A model generated the notes under the pieces. The model did not search any database and was not told the DNA's origin. It saw nothing but the letters and a program-made list of their open reading frames with translations. A stretch of DNA of 64,000 bases, taken from contig NZ_PXWG01000004.1 of the NCBI RefSeq assembly GCF_003011965.1, forward strand, positions 81,489 through 145,488, in the 5' to 3' direction. Both the position numbers and the translations under genes were made by a program. The stretch's first letter is position 1. Each line of letters begins with the position of its first letter. Source of the stretch: Streptosporangium nondiastaticum (GTDB lineage Bacteria; Actinomycetota; Actinomycetes; Streptomycetales; Streptomycetaceae). Below are positions 21,353 through 30,687 of this stretch, piece by piece.

Positions 21353-24300
21353 GCTCCGCCGCCTTGGTCGTGGCGCAGTCCTTCATCGCGTCCCAGATGC
21401 CCTCGCCCAGGCTCGCGAAGAGCTCTTCCGGGTGGTCCTGGAGGTAGCCCACGATGTCGTCCCACTTCCGGACGCCGAAGGTCAGGTCGAGGTCGAAGCC
21501 GACCAGGCGGACGCCGGCGAGCCACGCTTCGCAGCCGGCCGTCAGGCGCAGGTTCGCGCCGCTGCCGTCGATCTTCAGGTCGAAGCCGCCGTGCGCCTTG
21601 ATGCCGACCAGGGTGCCCCCGGCGATGGGGATGCCTCCGAGGAGGACGCCCCTGGGGAGGTCGACGCTGAAGTCCAGGCCGACGGACGCGCCGGCGTGCA
21701 GGCCGCTGCCGGTGTCGAGGGTGCAGCTGATCTGCGACTGCAGGATGTCCAGGAGGTGGGCTTCGAGGGTGAACGCGAAGCCGTCCGTCCCGAGCTCGGC
21801 CTCGACCGCGACGGAGAGCCCGAGGAGGGCGACCTTGCCGGAGAGGCAGAGGATCTTCGAGGGGAGGTGGCCGTCCTTGATGCCCCGGGTGTCGAGGAGG
21901 TACCGGGGGCCCGTGGTGCCGTCACTGTTCGAGAGGCTGAACACCTCACCGATGGTGAGGGGGCGGGCGATCGTGCTGTCGGCGTAGACGCCGTCGTTGC
22001 CGACGGCGACCTCGAAGCGCCAGTTGTTGCCGAAGAAGTCGATGTTCCCCTTGCCGCGGTAGCCCTGGTCCCAGTGCTCGCCCAGCGGGCTCGTCCAGCC
22101 GCCGGGGGCCGTCACGGCGCAGAACATCAGCTCGTGCAGAACGATCTTCCTCAGGAAGGCGAGCGGCTCCGGCGGAGGGAAGACGACCGCCAGGATGTCC
22201 CACAGGGAGACGCCCTTGTCCTTGTCGGCGGTGGTGAGGGCGAACCGGAACACCGTGACGAAGGGCTCCGGCTCCATACCGCCCACGATGTCCAGCTCCA
22301 GGCCGGCCTCGCCGACCCGGATGGACCCGCCCATGCCCAGGGTGAGGCCGCTCGTTCCGCTGCCGATCTGGGCCCAGAACGCCTCGATGTCGAAGCCCTC
22401 GATGCCGAACGCGTTCTTCCAGGCGGGCCCGGGCTGCGGGGCGGCGGAATCGCTCAGCTGCCGGGCCGCGTCGTACACGATCCGCCCGTCCGCGCCGGTC
22501 ACGGGGACGGCCGAGAGGGCCTTGTGACCCGGTCCCTCCAGAACGAAGGCGTACTGCCCCGGGGCGAGCTGCCCGGCGATCGTGCCGAGGGCCGCGTCGG
22601 CGGGCTTGAGTGTGAGGAAGAGGGAGAAGCCCTCCCTGGACACCGTTCCCCCGGCCACGAACTGCAGCAGCGTCTCCGGCGACGAACCCATCGCGGGAAC
22701 GGTGAAGTTCCACGAGGTCTTCAGGGTGATCCTGAGCTGGGCCGGCTGGATCTCCACCTCGATTCCACCGAAGCCGGCCCGCACCTTCTGCTCGGCTATG
22801 GACGCCCTGAACACCGAGTTCCGTACGGGTGAGGCCAGGACCGCCTGCAGATGGACGCCGGTGGCCGCGCCCTCGAACAGGGCCTTGAGCGGCTCCAGCG
22901 GTCCCGTGAAGCCGATCTCGGTGAAGAAGGTGAGGCCCTTGTCGAGCGTGGCCGGGAGCGTGTCCGGGGGAGAGCCCGCGTCCAGGGCAACGCCGTCGGC
23001 GGAGCAGACGGCCAGGCCGGACTTGGCGAACGTGATGTCGCCGAGGATGCCCAGGGCCTCGGACCAGCCCTGAACCTGATTCGGCGCCCATGTCCAGCCG
23101 TCCTGCCAGAAGGCGGCGGCGAACAGGGTGCCGGGGTCACCGCCCTTCGCCGCCTTGCCCACGAAGGTCAGTGCGTCGGCCCCGCCGAACGTGACGGTGC
23201 TGCTGACCGCGAGCTCGTAGCCCTTGCCGTCGGCGGGCTCGCCCGCCCGCGCCCCGCCGAGGCGCAGCTTCACGGTCGAGTTGAGCAGCTCGACCGGGGG
23301 AAGGCCCTCGGGCAGCAGCACGTCGGCGTCGCAGGCGAGCGCCTTGAGGAGGGCGGTCAGGTCGATCTCGGGGAAGGTGCCGCCGAGCTCGAAGGAGCCG
23401 GGGAGGTGCCAGGCGGCGTCGAAGGCGATGGCGCCGTCGTGGCCGGCCGGGCCGAGCGTCGCCTTCGCGGAGAGGGTGCCGGTGGTCTTCGCGGCAGCGG
23501 CACCCGCACCGGCGGCGTCGATCGTGAGAGCCGCGGCCCGCTTTTCCGCCGCCTCGGCCCGTGACTTGCGCCAGGACTTCCTGGCGCCCCGGTGTTTGCC
23601 GCCCTTGCGGGCTTCCGCCGCCTCCTCCTTGCGCTCCAGTTCCAAGGAGGCTTCATCGAGTTGCAGGCGCGACGCTCCGATGTCGATGTGCCACTCCGTG
23701 GCCACGGCGGCCGACACCTCGTACTCGCCCTTCGTGGGCACGGCCGTGCCGTCGAACTTCTTGAGCGTCAGGTCGGGTACGCCATTGAGGTCGGCCTTCG
23801 GGAGGAAGTGCCGGATGACGTCCTTGAGCTGCGCGGGCGTCCCCTCGTCCAGGCTGAGCGTGAAGCTGCCGGGCGGGATCGCCGCGGAGGCGTGCAGGGC
23901 GACCGTGCCCGCGACGGCGAAGTCCCCGAAGCCGGTGACGGTGGCGGAACGGCCCGGCTGGAGCGGAGCGGTGACGGTCAGCCGGGCGCCGACGCCCGTC
24001 ACGGCGAGGTCGTCACCGGCGATCGGCCAGGAGACCTCCGGCTTCGCCCCGGCCTTGACGGTGACCGCGGTCAGGGCCTTCGCCGGGCCTTGGCTGATCT
24101 TCGTCAGGTCGATGGTCACGCTGAGTTCGGTGAGCCGGACGGCGTCCCCGAGGGTGAACCCCTGGGAGGTCAGCTGCTGTACGGCGGCGCCGGTGCCGTA
24201 CCACCCTTCGAGGACGCCCGTGCCCACGTCGCTGCCGGGCAGTGCGTCCACGGTGAGCACGATCTCGTTTCCGGCCACGGGGACCGCCGCGCTGACGGCC

Positions 24301-25022
24301 ACGCCGACGCCCTGCGCCAGCACGAGGTCCGCGGCCAGCCGGAGCCCGTACGTCAGCGGAGGACCGTCGCCGCGCGACCCCGCCCACAGGAGGAAGTCGC
24401 CGCCGAACTCCCCCGACGGCTCGGGCACGGAGCGCAGCGCGATGTCCGTCACGACCTTGTCGCCGACGGGGCGGAGCTGCACGGGCCCGGTCAGCGAGAG
24501 GGATCCCTGCGAGGGGCGTACCAGTGCGATGAGGGACCCGAGCGGTGCCGGGTCCTGGACCTCGGGCGCGTGGAAGGTGAGGCCCCGGCCGAGGGCGGGA
24601 CGGCCGTCGCGGGCGGGACGGGCCACGGAAGTGAGCAGGAGCTCGGGCGGGCGGGCGCCGAAGGCGAGGCCGGCCAGGTCGCTGCCTTCGGTGTCGGGGA
24701 AGGAAGTGGCGAGCGTCCAGCCGGCGGGGGCCGTGAGGGGGATGAAGAGGGCCGGGTCCTGGTCGACGGGGTCGAGGCCGAACTCGATGCCGGTGACTTG
24801 GGCGCCGGTGATGCCCAGTGCGCTGAGTTCGCCGCCCACGACGACGGTCCTCAAGTCCGGGTGGTCCTCGCGGTGGAGCCCGGTGATCGTGAGGGTCTTG
24901 TCGTCCAGCCAGCCGGCGATCAGTGCGGCGGCCGGCCCGCGGCCGAGGCCGGCGGCCGCGAGGGTGAGGGTGTCGCCGGTGGTGTGCCGGTCGAGCAGGG
25001 CCTGGAGTTCGGTGAACTGCAT
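21345..25022 (-). CDS. Very large beta-rich protein of unknown function, 1,225 aa
   Basis: Last and longest gene of the minus-strand cluster. ATG at 25022 has GGAAGG eight bases upstream. There is no signal peptide and no membrane helix. Most of the protein alternates short hydrophobic/polar strands and Gly/Asp/Asn turns, as in beta-barrels or lipid-binding tubes (for example LRLTAGCEAWLAGVRLVGF near the end). Near residue 500 a strongly charged stretch (ERKEEAAEARKGGKHRGARK and onward) splits it into two halves, perhaps a coiled linker. Cysteines are few. I recognise no catalytic motif. Context with a prenyl synthase and other beta-rich proteins suggests lipid handling or an assembled complex, which is inference. 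Confidence 0.85.
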   Translation of the reverse strand: MQFTELQALLDRHTTGDTLTLAAAGLGRGPAAALIAGWLDDKTLTITGLHREDHPDLRTVVVGGELSALGITGAQVTGIEFGLDPVDQDPALFIPLTAPAGWTLATSFPDTEGSDLAGLAFGARPPELLLTSVARPARDGRPALGRGLTFHAPEVQDPAPLGSLIALVRPSQGSLSLTGPVQLRPVGDKVVTDIALRSVPEPSGEFGGDFLLWAGSRGDGPPLTYGLRLAADLVLAQGVGVAVSAAVPVAGNEIVLTVDALPGSDVGTGVLEGWYGTGAAVQQLTSQGFTLGDAVRLTELSVTIDLTKISQGPAKALTAVTVKAGAKPEVSWPIAGDDLAVTGVGARLTVTAPLQPGRSATVTGFGDFAVAGTVALHASAAIPPGSFTLSLDEGTPAQLKDVIRHFLPKADLNGVPDLTLKKFDGTAVPTKGEYEVSAAVATEWHIDIGASRLQLDEASLELERKEEAAEARKGGKHRGARKSWRKSRAEAAEKRAAALTIDAAGAGAAAAKTTGTLSAKATLGPAGHDGAIAFDAAWHLPGSFELGGTFPEIDLTALLKALACDADVLLPEGLPPVELLNSTVKLRLGGARAGEPADGKGYELAVSSTVTFGGADALTFVGKAAKGGDPGTLFAAAFWQDGWTWAPNQVQGWSEALGILGDITFAKSGLAVCSADGVALDAGSPPDTLPATLDKGLTFFTEIGFTGPLEPLKALFEGAATGVHLQAVLASPVRNSVFRASIAEQKVRAGFGGIEVEIQPAQLRITLKTSWNFTVPAMGSSPETLLQFVAGGTVSREGFSLFLTLKPADAALGTIAGQLAPGQYAFVLEGPGHKALSAVPVTGADGRIVYDAARQLSDSAAPQPGPAWKNAFGIEGFDIEAFWAQIGSGTSGLTLGMGGSIRVGEAGLELDIVGGMEPEPFVTVFRFALTTADKDKGVSLWDILAVVFPPPEPLAFLRKIVLHELMFCAVTAPGGWTSPLGEHWDQGYRGKGNIDFFGNNWRFEVAVGNDGVYADSTIARPLTIGEVFSLSNSDGTTGPRYLLDTRGIKDGHLPSKILCLSGKVALLGLSVAVEAELGTDGFAFTLEAHLLDILQSQISCTLDTGSGLHAGASVGLDFSVDLPRGVLLGGIPIAGGTLVGIKAHGGFDLKIDGSGANLRLTAGCEAWLAGVRLVGFDLDLTFGVRKWDDIVGYLQDHPEELFASLGEGIWDAMKDCATTKAAELT

Positions 25023-25127
25023 GCGGGAGGCCTTCCGGGGCGGGGCGGGTCCGTGTGCCGAGCGGCTCGTGCGGGAGCGGGTGTGCCTGCGGTCCGCTCG
25101 GTGCACGGACCCGCACCCGCGCTGAGG

Positions 25128-26801
25128 TCAGCCCGCCAGCTTGCCGGCGATGACCTTGCGGGCGTTGTCCGTCAGGGCCTTGGCGATGGCGTCCTTGCGC
25201 TGGGCGGCGCCGTCCTGGACGCCCTGGATGAAGCCGGCCTTGATCTCGGAGGTGTTGAGGATCTGGTGCAACGCGTCGTCAGGCAGGCCGTCGACATGGA
25301 CGTTGATGTCCAGGCGGGCCGGGTCGGCGTCGACGGTGAGCGAGCGCAGGCCGATGGTGAGGTCGTCGGCGTCGGGTCCGGAGAAGGACAGGCCCAGGGC
25401 CACGGAGGGCTGCTCCGCGGTGGTGGTCATGGTGCCGTTGAGCTTGTCGCCGCTCTTGGTGAACGTCGCCACGACCGAGGCTTTCACGGTGATCGGTGCT
25501 TGTGCGATCCGGCCGAACCGCAGGGTCGCGTCGACGCCTTCGGCGACGAGGGAGGCGTCCTCGGCCGGGACGAGCACGTCGGCGATGCCGCTGATCGAGA
25601 CGTCGTTGAGGGTGAAGTTGACGGGGACGCCCATGACCTGGTGGTCACCGAGATCGATCGTGTCGATCGACAGGGGGTCGAGATTCGGGTCGCTGGACGA
25701 CTCGACGACGGTCGGCGGGTAGAAGCCGGAGCCGGTGTCGTTGAGCGAGGCCCGGACCCGGTCGAAGAGGTAGACCTCCAGGGGGCCGTCGCCCGTCGGA
25801 GGCGGGCCGCTGTCCGCCGGGAGGGCGCCCGTGCCGAAGACGTTGTCGAGCGCCTTGTCCAGCTGATCGGTGACGGAGCCGGAGAACTGCGTGCGGAAGT
25901 CGTCCGCGTTGAGGGCGTCGGAGAGTTTGGCGGTGAGGGCCGTGGCGGCGTCGGGGCTGTTGAACGCCGCCACGGCGGACTGTATCCAGAGCTGCTTGTT
26001 GAGCTCGGAGACGGTGTCGCCCTCGATCGTGAGGTGGTCCTTGTCGAGAGTGAAGACCGGAGTGCCGACGGTGGCGACCGACTCCACGGTGACCTTCGCC
26101 GTGCGGCCGGCGCCGGTCCCGGTCGCTTCGATGCTCAGCCGCACGTCGAAGACGAGACCGGTCACGGTGAAGAGGAACTCCCCGCGCCCCTCGATCGCCT
26201 GGGACGGCCAGTCCACGCCGTACGCGTCGAGGCCCTTGAGCACGACCTGGGTCGGCGGCTTGAGATCGGCGGCCCGGGGATCGTCGATGACGATGACGTG
26301 CTGGTCGAGCTGGTACCTCCCGTTGATCGCGATCCGCGGCTGGTAGCCGTGCGAGTCGTACGCGGCGGTCGTGACCCTGATGGTGCCGCGATAGCCGTCC
26401 GCGGTGGGGGTGAGGCCGGTCAGGTCTCCCACCGCGGCGTTCGGCAGGCCGTCCACGGAGACGTCGTTCAGCGCCAGCGTGGGGTACTGGTCGGTGTTGC
26501 TGCGCTGGCTGATGAACGCGTTGAGGTTGGCGGGCAGGTCGGGGACACCGGCGTTCTTCGCCGTCTTGAAGGCCCGCTTCACGAAGATCCACCACGCGTC
26601 GGCGATGGTGTCGGCGATGTTCACGCCCTGGTCCCCGGTGAGCGCCCCGAGGGACCACTGGTCCACTGCCAGCGGCGAGAGCGTGTGCCCGTCAGGAGTG
26701 CGGATCTGCTCCAGGATCTTCGGCAGCCAGTACGGGCTGTCCGGGTCGTTGACCCGCTTGTGCATGGTGGCGTAGACGAAGTCGACCAGGGCCGTGGTCA
26801 T
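25128..26801 (-). CDS. Beta-rich cluster protein, TULIP-like candidate, 557 aa
   Basis: ATG at 26801 has AGGAGG nine bases upstream. The N-terminal ~110 residues are helical and Trp-rich (DAWWIFVKRAFKTAKNAG). The rest is long alternating beta strands with an internal repeat: TLALNDVSVDGLPNA near 135 and NFTLNDVSISGIADV near 415. The last ~100 residues contain a long amphipathic helix ending in DNARKVIAGKLAG. Long beta-rich domains wrapped around a helix are typical of tubular lipid-binding (TULIP) folds such as P47/OrfX proteins, but this comparison is by pattern only. There is no signal peptide. It lies 110 bp after the prenyl synthase gene, with tandem repeats in the gap. Confidence 0.82.
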   Translation of the reverse strand: MTTALVDFVYATMHKRVNDPDSPYWLPKILEQIRTPDGHTLSPLAVDQWSLGALTGDQGVNIADTIADAWWIFVKRAFKTAKNAGVPDLPANLNAFISQRSNTDQYPTLALNDVSVDGLPNAAVGDLTGLTPTADGYRGTIRVTTAAYDSHGYQPRIAINGRYQLDQHVIVIDDPRAADLKPPTQVVLKGLDAYGVDWPSQAIEGRGEFLFTVTGLVFDVRLSIEATGTGAGRTAKVTVESVATVGTPVFTLDKDHLTIEGDTVSELNKQLWIQSAVAAFNSPDAATALTAKLSDALNADDFRTQFSGSVTDQLDKALDNVFGTGALPADSGPPPTGDGPLEVYLFDRVRASLNDTGSGFYPPTVVESSSDPNLDPLSIDTIDLGDHQVMGVPVNFTLNDVSISGIADVLVPAEDASLVAEGVDATLRFGRIAQAPITVKASVVATFTKSGDKLNGTMTTTAEQPSVALGLSFSGPDADDLTIGLRSLTVDADPARLDINVHVDGLPDDALHQILNTSEIKAGFIQGVQDGAAQRKDAIAKALTDNARKVIAGKLAG

Positions 26802-26841
26802 GGTGATGCTCCTCCTGGAGACCGTGCGAAGTGTCGTGTGC

Positions 26842-26875
26842 GGAGGTACGCGGAGGTACGGAGGTACGGAGGTAC
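26842..26875. repeat. Four tandem copies of GGAGGTAC
   Basis: GGAGGTAC occurs at 26842, 26852, 26860 and 26868, the last two directly adjacent to their predecessor and the first pair two bases apart. A degenerate copy (GAAGTACGG) follows. The repeats fill the gap between the prenyl synthase gene and the next cluster gene (both minus). On the transcribed strand they read GTACCTCC. They could bind a regulator or be slipped-strand expansion; no gene overlaps them. Confidence 0.9.
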
Positions 26876-26911
26876 GAAGTACGGAGCTGCGGGTGCCCGG
26901 ATGCCGCCCGG

Positions 26912-27943
26912 TCAGGGGCTCCGGTCGACGATGTGCAGCGCCAGGTCCTCCAGGGCGTACCGGTAGCGGCTCGCCGGGAACGGGCGCAGCAGCTCGATGG
27001 CCTCCAGCGCCTGGGTGCGCGCGTCGGCGTAGGCGCGGGAGAAACCCGTGGTCGCCCGGACCTGTGCGACGCACCGCTCCAGGCCCCCGGCGTCCAGGGG
27101 CTCCCCGCGCAGCACGCGGCTCACCCGGTGGTCCGGGCCCAGCTCCTGCATCGCGTACAGCAGGGGCAGGGAAGCCCGGCGCCGCAGGAGGTCCATGCCG
27201 CGCGGCTTGCCGGAGCCGGCCTCGTCCTGGGCCAGGTCGAAGAGGTCGTCCATGACCTGGAGGGCCCGGCCGAGCCGGCGTCCGAAGAAGCCGGCCCGGC
27301 GGGCGTCGCCGGTGCGCCCGCCCGCGAGGGTCACGCCGGCCTCGGCGGCGAGGCCGAAGAGGACGGCGGTCTTGCGGTCGGCCGTGTGCCAGTAGCGCTG
27401 GATCAGCCGCTCGGGGTCGAGGCTCATGTCGGTGCGCAGCTCGTCCAGCTCGCCGCAGCCGATCTGGAACGCCGTGTCCAGGACCAGCTCGACCAGCGCC
27501 ATGTCGCTGTCCCGGTCGATGGCCCGGACGAAGCCGCGGATGGCCTGGACGAACTGGAGGTCGCCGACGAGGACGGCGGTCTCCGTGCCCCGCGCGGCGT
27601 TGACGGAGGGAAGGCCGCGGCGCAGGGCCGAGCCGTCGATGATGTCATCGTGGATCAAGGTCGCCACATGGAGCATCTCCAGGGAGACGGCGCCCTGGAC
27701 CGCCTTGCGCGGCAGCGGGGCCGGACCGTGGACCATCCTGGCGGCGAGCAGCAGGACGGCGGGGCGCAGCCGCTTCCCGTGCCGGTAGAGGGCGCGCTCG
27801 GTGTCGCTGAGGTAGTCCCGCTGCGGTGCGAGGGCCTCGGCGAGGAACGCGTCGAAGGGGGCTCGGTCGCCGGCCAGGAGCTCCGCCCAGATGCCGGCGG
27901 TGACATCCTCGGCCGGAGCGGTGGACGTGTCGGGGATGAGCAC
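26912..27943 (-). CDS. Polyprenyl (isoprenoid) diphosphate synthase
   Basis: Trans-prenyltransferase of 343 aa. It has the first aspartate-rich motif DDIID in ATLIHDDIIDGSALRRG near residue 100 and the second, DDLFD, in LQVMDDLFDLAQDE near 230. It also has the KRLRPAV motif near 57. These bind Mg2+ and the allylic and isopentenyl diphosphates, so the enzyme is expected to be active, condensing IPP units into a linear prenyl diphosphate. The residues before the first motif (VSLEMLHVAT) are not bulky enough to tell the chain length. GTG at 27943 lies three bases after the upstream stop, so it is translationally coupled with the gene at 27947. No terpene cyclase, carotenoid or quinone genes are nearby. 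Confidence 0.93.
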   Translation of the reverse strand: MLIPDTSTAPAEDVTAGIWAELLAGDRAPFDAFLAEALAPQRDYLSDTERALYRHGKRLRPAVLLLAARMVHGPAPLPRKAVQGAVSLEMLHVATLIHDDIIDGSALRRGLPSVNAARGTETAVLVGDLQFVQAIRGFVRAIDRDSDMALVELVLDTAFQIGCGELDELRTDMSLDPERLIQRYWHTADRKTAVLFGLAAEAGVTLAGGRTGDARRAGFFGRRLGRALQVMDDLFDLAQDEAGSGKPRGMDLLRRRASLPLLYAMQELGPDHRVSRVLRGEPLDAGGLERCVAQVRATTGFSRAYADARTQALEAIELLRPFPASRYRYALEDLALHIVDRSP

Positions 27944-27946
27944 GGA

Positions 27947-29266
27947 TCAGGACCGCCCGTCCTGGGGAGGGGCGTACCCCTCGATACGGGTGAGGACGGC
28001 GTGCCGGACGGTTTCGCTGATCGCGTCGCGGAGCAGCTCCTGGACGAAGCGCATGGTGCGCAGTCGCTCCCTGGCCACCTCCCCGGCCGTCCCCTGCCAG
28101 TCCTCGTCCTCGATGCTCAGCGCCAGGGCGGGCAGGGTGACGGTGACATCGCCCCGGTCCGGGTCCACGGTGACGCGGGCGTCTTCGAGGCGCGCGGAGC
28201 AGGCGCCGTGGTGGAGCGTGTCGGTCGCGGCCGGCCGGCGCTGCGCCTTGAGCCGGTAGGCGTTCTTCCCGAAGTCCCTGATGTGGGCGCGCATCTCCGG
28301 CGACAGCGTGAGCCAGCCCTCCGGTTCGTCCGCCTCGGTCAGGGCGTACGTTCCGCCGGCCAGGGCCATGTGGCGCGCGAACTCCTCTTCCGTCGTGGTG
28401 GGCAGCTCGCCCGTGTGCGCGTCGATGGCCGTGTAGACGGCGGACTGGGACATCGGCTCTGTGTCCTTGTCCGTGTTGCCGGTGGTGCCGACGGCCTTGG
28501 CGAAGTTGACGGTTTCCAGCGCGGCGTCCGTGTACTTCTTCTTCTTGACCTCGTCCGTCGTGTCCTCCGCCATGAAGCCGAGGGTGGTGGCGAGGTTGTT
28601 CTGCTGCCTGAACGCATGGCCGTTGTAGGTGGCGCCGGTCTGCGAGTCGCTCCAGTCGTTGACCGCCGGCTGAGCGGTGAGCCCCGGCCCCGGGTTCGTG
28701 GTGGTGTAGGTCTGTTCGGACGCCCGCCGGGTGACGCCCTGATCGCGCCACAGCTGGCGCAGGCCGTAGGTGTCGTCCGGGTCGTCGAACGCGTCGTAGT
28801 AACTCTCGTTGTGCTGCCCGTACTTGATGAGAAGCTGCTGTCCGTTCTCGCTCCGCATCAGCTTGTCGCGGTGCGCGTCGGCACGGTCGCGCCACTTCTG
28901 CAGGGTGTCCGGGTCCGGCGGGTCGTGGGGGACGGCGGCGCGGCTCGCGGCGGGGAGGGTGGGCCGCTGCGCCTCTTCGGAGAGCGGGCGGAGGTTGCCG
29001 GCGGTGTCGACGGCGCGGATCTCGTCGGGGCGGGCGTCGAGCGCGTACCGGCCGGTGAGGACGAGCGCCGGGATGCGGTACGTGCCCTCCTGGCCGGCGA
29101 CGGGCTCCGGCAGGCCCTCGGCGCGGAGCTGGAGCGCGCCTAAGCGGATGCTGAGGGAGCCGGTGGGGTAGCCGACCGTGCCGGGCATCTCCACGGTGCG
29201 GGCGAGGGGGTAGCCGGGGGTGTCCGCGAGGTGCAGCGGCCGGGGTTCGGGGTGCGGGGTGCTCAC
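27947..29266 (-). CDS. Cluster protein of unknown function, 439 aa
   Basis: GTG at 29266 has GGAG upstream. Residues about 30-110 form alternating beta strands (GTYRIPALVLTGRYALDA) reminiscent of strands in its neighbours. Then comes a Pro-rich linker, a charged helical part (KWRDRADAHRDKLMRSE), an Asn/Asp/Thr-rich middle (QTGATYNGHAFRQQNN), and helical C-terminal parts with TVTLPALALSIEDED. There is no signal peptide or membrane helix and no motif I recognise. Near-contact with the prenyl synthase gene (3 bp) shows that the two are made together. It could be a partner protein or scaffold. Confidence 0.82.
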   Translation of the reverse strand: MSTPHPEPRPLHLADTPGYPLARTVEMPGTVGYPTGSLSIRLGALQLRAEGLPEPVAGQEGTYRIPALVLTGRYALDARPDEIRAVDTAGNLRPLSEEAQRPTLPAASRAAVPHDPPDPDTLQKWRDRADAHRDKLMRSENGQQLLIKYGQHNESYYDAFDDPDDTYGLRQLWRDQGVTRRASEQTYTTTNPGPGLTAQPAVNDWSDSQTGATYNGHAFRQQNNLATTLGFMAEDTTDEVKKKKYTDAALETVNFAKAVGTTGNTDKDTEPMSQSAVYTAIDAHTGELPTTTEEEFARHMALAGGTYALTEADEPEGWLTLSPEMRAHIRDFGKNAYRLKAQRRPAATDTLHHGACSARLEDARVTVDPDRGDVTVTLPALALSIEDEDWQGTAGEVARERLRTMRFVQELLRDAISETVRHAVLTRIEGYAPPQDGRS

Positions 29267-29323
29267 GTGCGTCTCCTGCGGTGAGTCGGTCGGGCCGGTG
29301 GACGGTGCGTGCGGAGGGGTGGG

Positions 29324-29692
29324 TCAGGAGACGTCGGCGGTACCGCTGATCATGAGCATGCCGCCGTGGGAGCCCAGCTCCGGCGAGGCCAGCTTGACGT
29401 GGACGGTCGCGTCGCCGACCGGGATGTCGCAGCCGATGGGCTTGCCGATCGGGATGTCGGGGGACAGCGCCGTGACCTTGTCCTTGACGATCGGCGGGGC
29501 CGCCCGGGCCAGGTCGTTGGCGAGCCCCGACAGCACGTCGGAGAGGGGCGTTTTGGGGTGGAACTCGACCTGCTGGAGGTCGAGGTCCGTCACTTTGACC
29601 GTGAGGGCCGTGTCCGTGATGCCGGTGGCCTTGACCGTGACGACGGGCGGGTCCGGAACGTAGGTGACGTCGAATTCGATGGGTGCTGCCAT
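29324..29692 (-). CDS. Small beta-rich cluster protein, 122 aa
   Basis: ATG at 29692 has AGGAGA nine bases upstream. It begins EFDVTYVPDPPVVTVKATGI and continues with alternating strands throughout, apart from one helix (SDVLSGLANDLARAAPPIVK) in the middle. One Cys, no signal peptide. The strand-helix-strand layout looks like a single small module of the kind that may be repeated in the larger neighbours. I do not recognise a family. It lies between the 310-aa and 439-aa cluster genes with ~60-bp gaps. Confidence 0.8.
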   Translation of the reverse strand: MAAPIEFDVTYVPDPPVVTVKATGITDTALTVKVTDLDLQQVEFHPKTPLSDVLSGLANDLARAAPPIVKDKVTALSPDIPIGKPIGCDIPVGDATVHVKLASPELGSHGGMLMISGTADVS

Positions 29693-29754
29693 GGCGGTGC
29701 TTCTCCTGGTGGTCGATGCGCCGGGACGGACCGACGGGCTGACGAGCCGTCGGA

Positions 29755-30687
29755 TCAGGATTCGTGGCCCGCCTTGGACAGGGCGCAGCCACCGCTGCCG
29801 TCCGGGGAGATGGGGACGAGGTCGAGTTCGGCGTGCCAGTCGACGTCGACTCCGGCCGAGGCGGTGGTCGGGTCGTCGCCGACCGTCAGGTTCGTGGCCC
29901 GCCGGAAGGTCGCGTCCCAGCGGGCCGAGGCGACGAATTGGATGGTCTTGTCGCCCTTGGCCAGCCGGGTGTTCTCGTACTGCTTGATCGTGGCCGTCAG
30001 GAGCGTGGTGAGCAGGCTCTTGCTGATCAGCGTGAACACCTGCTTGTCCGTCGGCCAGTCCACGGCGTCGTCGGCGCGCACCGCTTGCGGCTGCCCCACC
30101 GCGGCGGTCGAGGCGAGGACCAGGTGCGTGGGGATGACGTCCACGCGGACGAGGTTCAGGGTGACCGTCTGCCCGAAGAGGTCCTGGGCCGGGATCTTCA
30201 GGCCCTTGAGCAGGGTGGCGCCCTGTGTGAGGAGCGCGGGGACCACCACGTTCTTGACGATGATGCTGGTCGGGCCGTCGGGCAGGTTCTCCAGCCACGC
30301 GCCCAGCGGGAGGGCGGTGATGCCGCCGCCGTCCAGCTTCAGCTGCAGGGCCACCGTGACCTTGCCGGTGACCTGGGGGAGGGGGGTCTCCCCCACCTTG
30401 CAGTCCGCCTGCAGCTGCTGGGCGGTGAACTGGAGCACCCCGGAGTCCGGGAGGTCCGTGACGCCGTCAGCCTTGATCATTTTGCCCCAGAGGTCCGCGT
30501 CCGGCGGCGTGAGGGCGAGGGAGGGGGCGTCCAGGAAGTCCCACGCGAAGGTGTAGTCCGTCCCCTCGAGGGTCTTCTCGGCCTGGCCCCGGAACGCGTC
30601 GCGGTGCTGTTGGTATGCCGTCTGGAGGCCGGAGTTGACGGCGTCGCCGCCGACTCCGACCGCGAGATCGAAATTCGAGTCACTCAC
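29755..30687 (-). CDS. Beta-rich cluster protein, paralogue of the gene at 31160, TULIP-like candidate
   Basis: First gene of the minus operon, 310 aa, GTG at 30687. The start NFDLAVGVGGDAVNSGLQTAY matches, position for position, the start of the divergent gene at 31160 (YDLAVGADVGIVNKAAEEVY). Both continue to a W-D pair and a LTPP motif about 35 residues later. A second shared block is NVVVPALLTQGATLLKGL here against NVVLPAVLDQARQVLSGI there. An opening hydrophobic-D-x-x-x...V-N followed by alternating strands recalls P47/OrfX proteins of clostridia (TULIP fold), but I judge that by eye. There is no signal peptide. Confidence 0.83.
   Translation of the reverse strand: MSDSNFDLAVGVGGDAVNSGLQTAYQQHRDAFRGQAEKTLEGTDYTFAWDFLDAPSLALTPPDADLWGKMIKADGVTDLPDSGVLQFTAQQLQADCKVGETPLPQVTGKVTVALQLKLDGGGITALPLGAWLENLPDGPTSIIVKNVVVPALLTQGATLLKGLKIPAQDLFGQTVTLNLVRVDVIPTHLVLASTAAVGQPQAVRADDAVDWPTDKQVFTLISKSLLTTLLTATIKQYENTRLAKGDKTIQFVASARWDATFRRATNLTVGDDPTTASAGVDVDWHAELDLVPISPDGSGGCALSKAGHES

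Noticed and set aside
26842..26875. CRISPR-like array
   Set aside because: Units are 8 bp with almost no spacer and no cas genes are near.
23592..26966. 1,124-codon plus-strand frame
   Set aside because: Antisense to two cluster genes with proper ribosome sites. Composition is Gly/Arg/Val-rich without domain.
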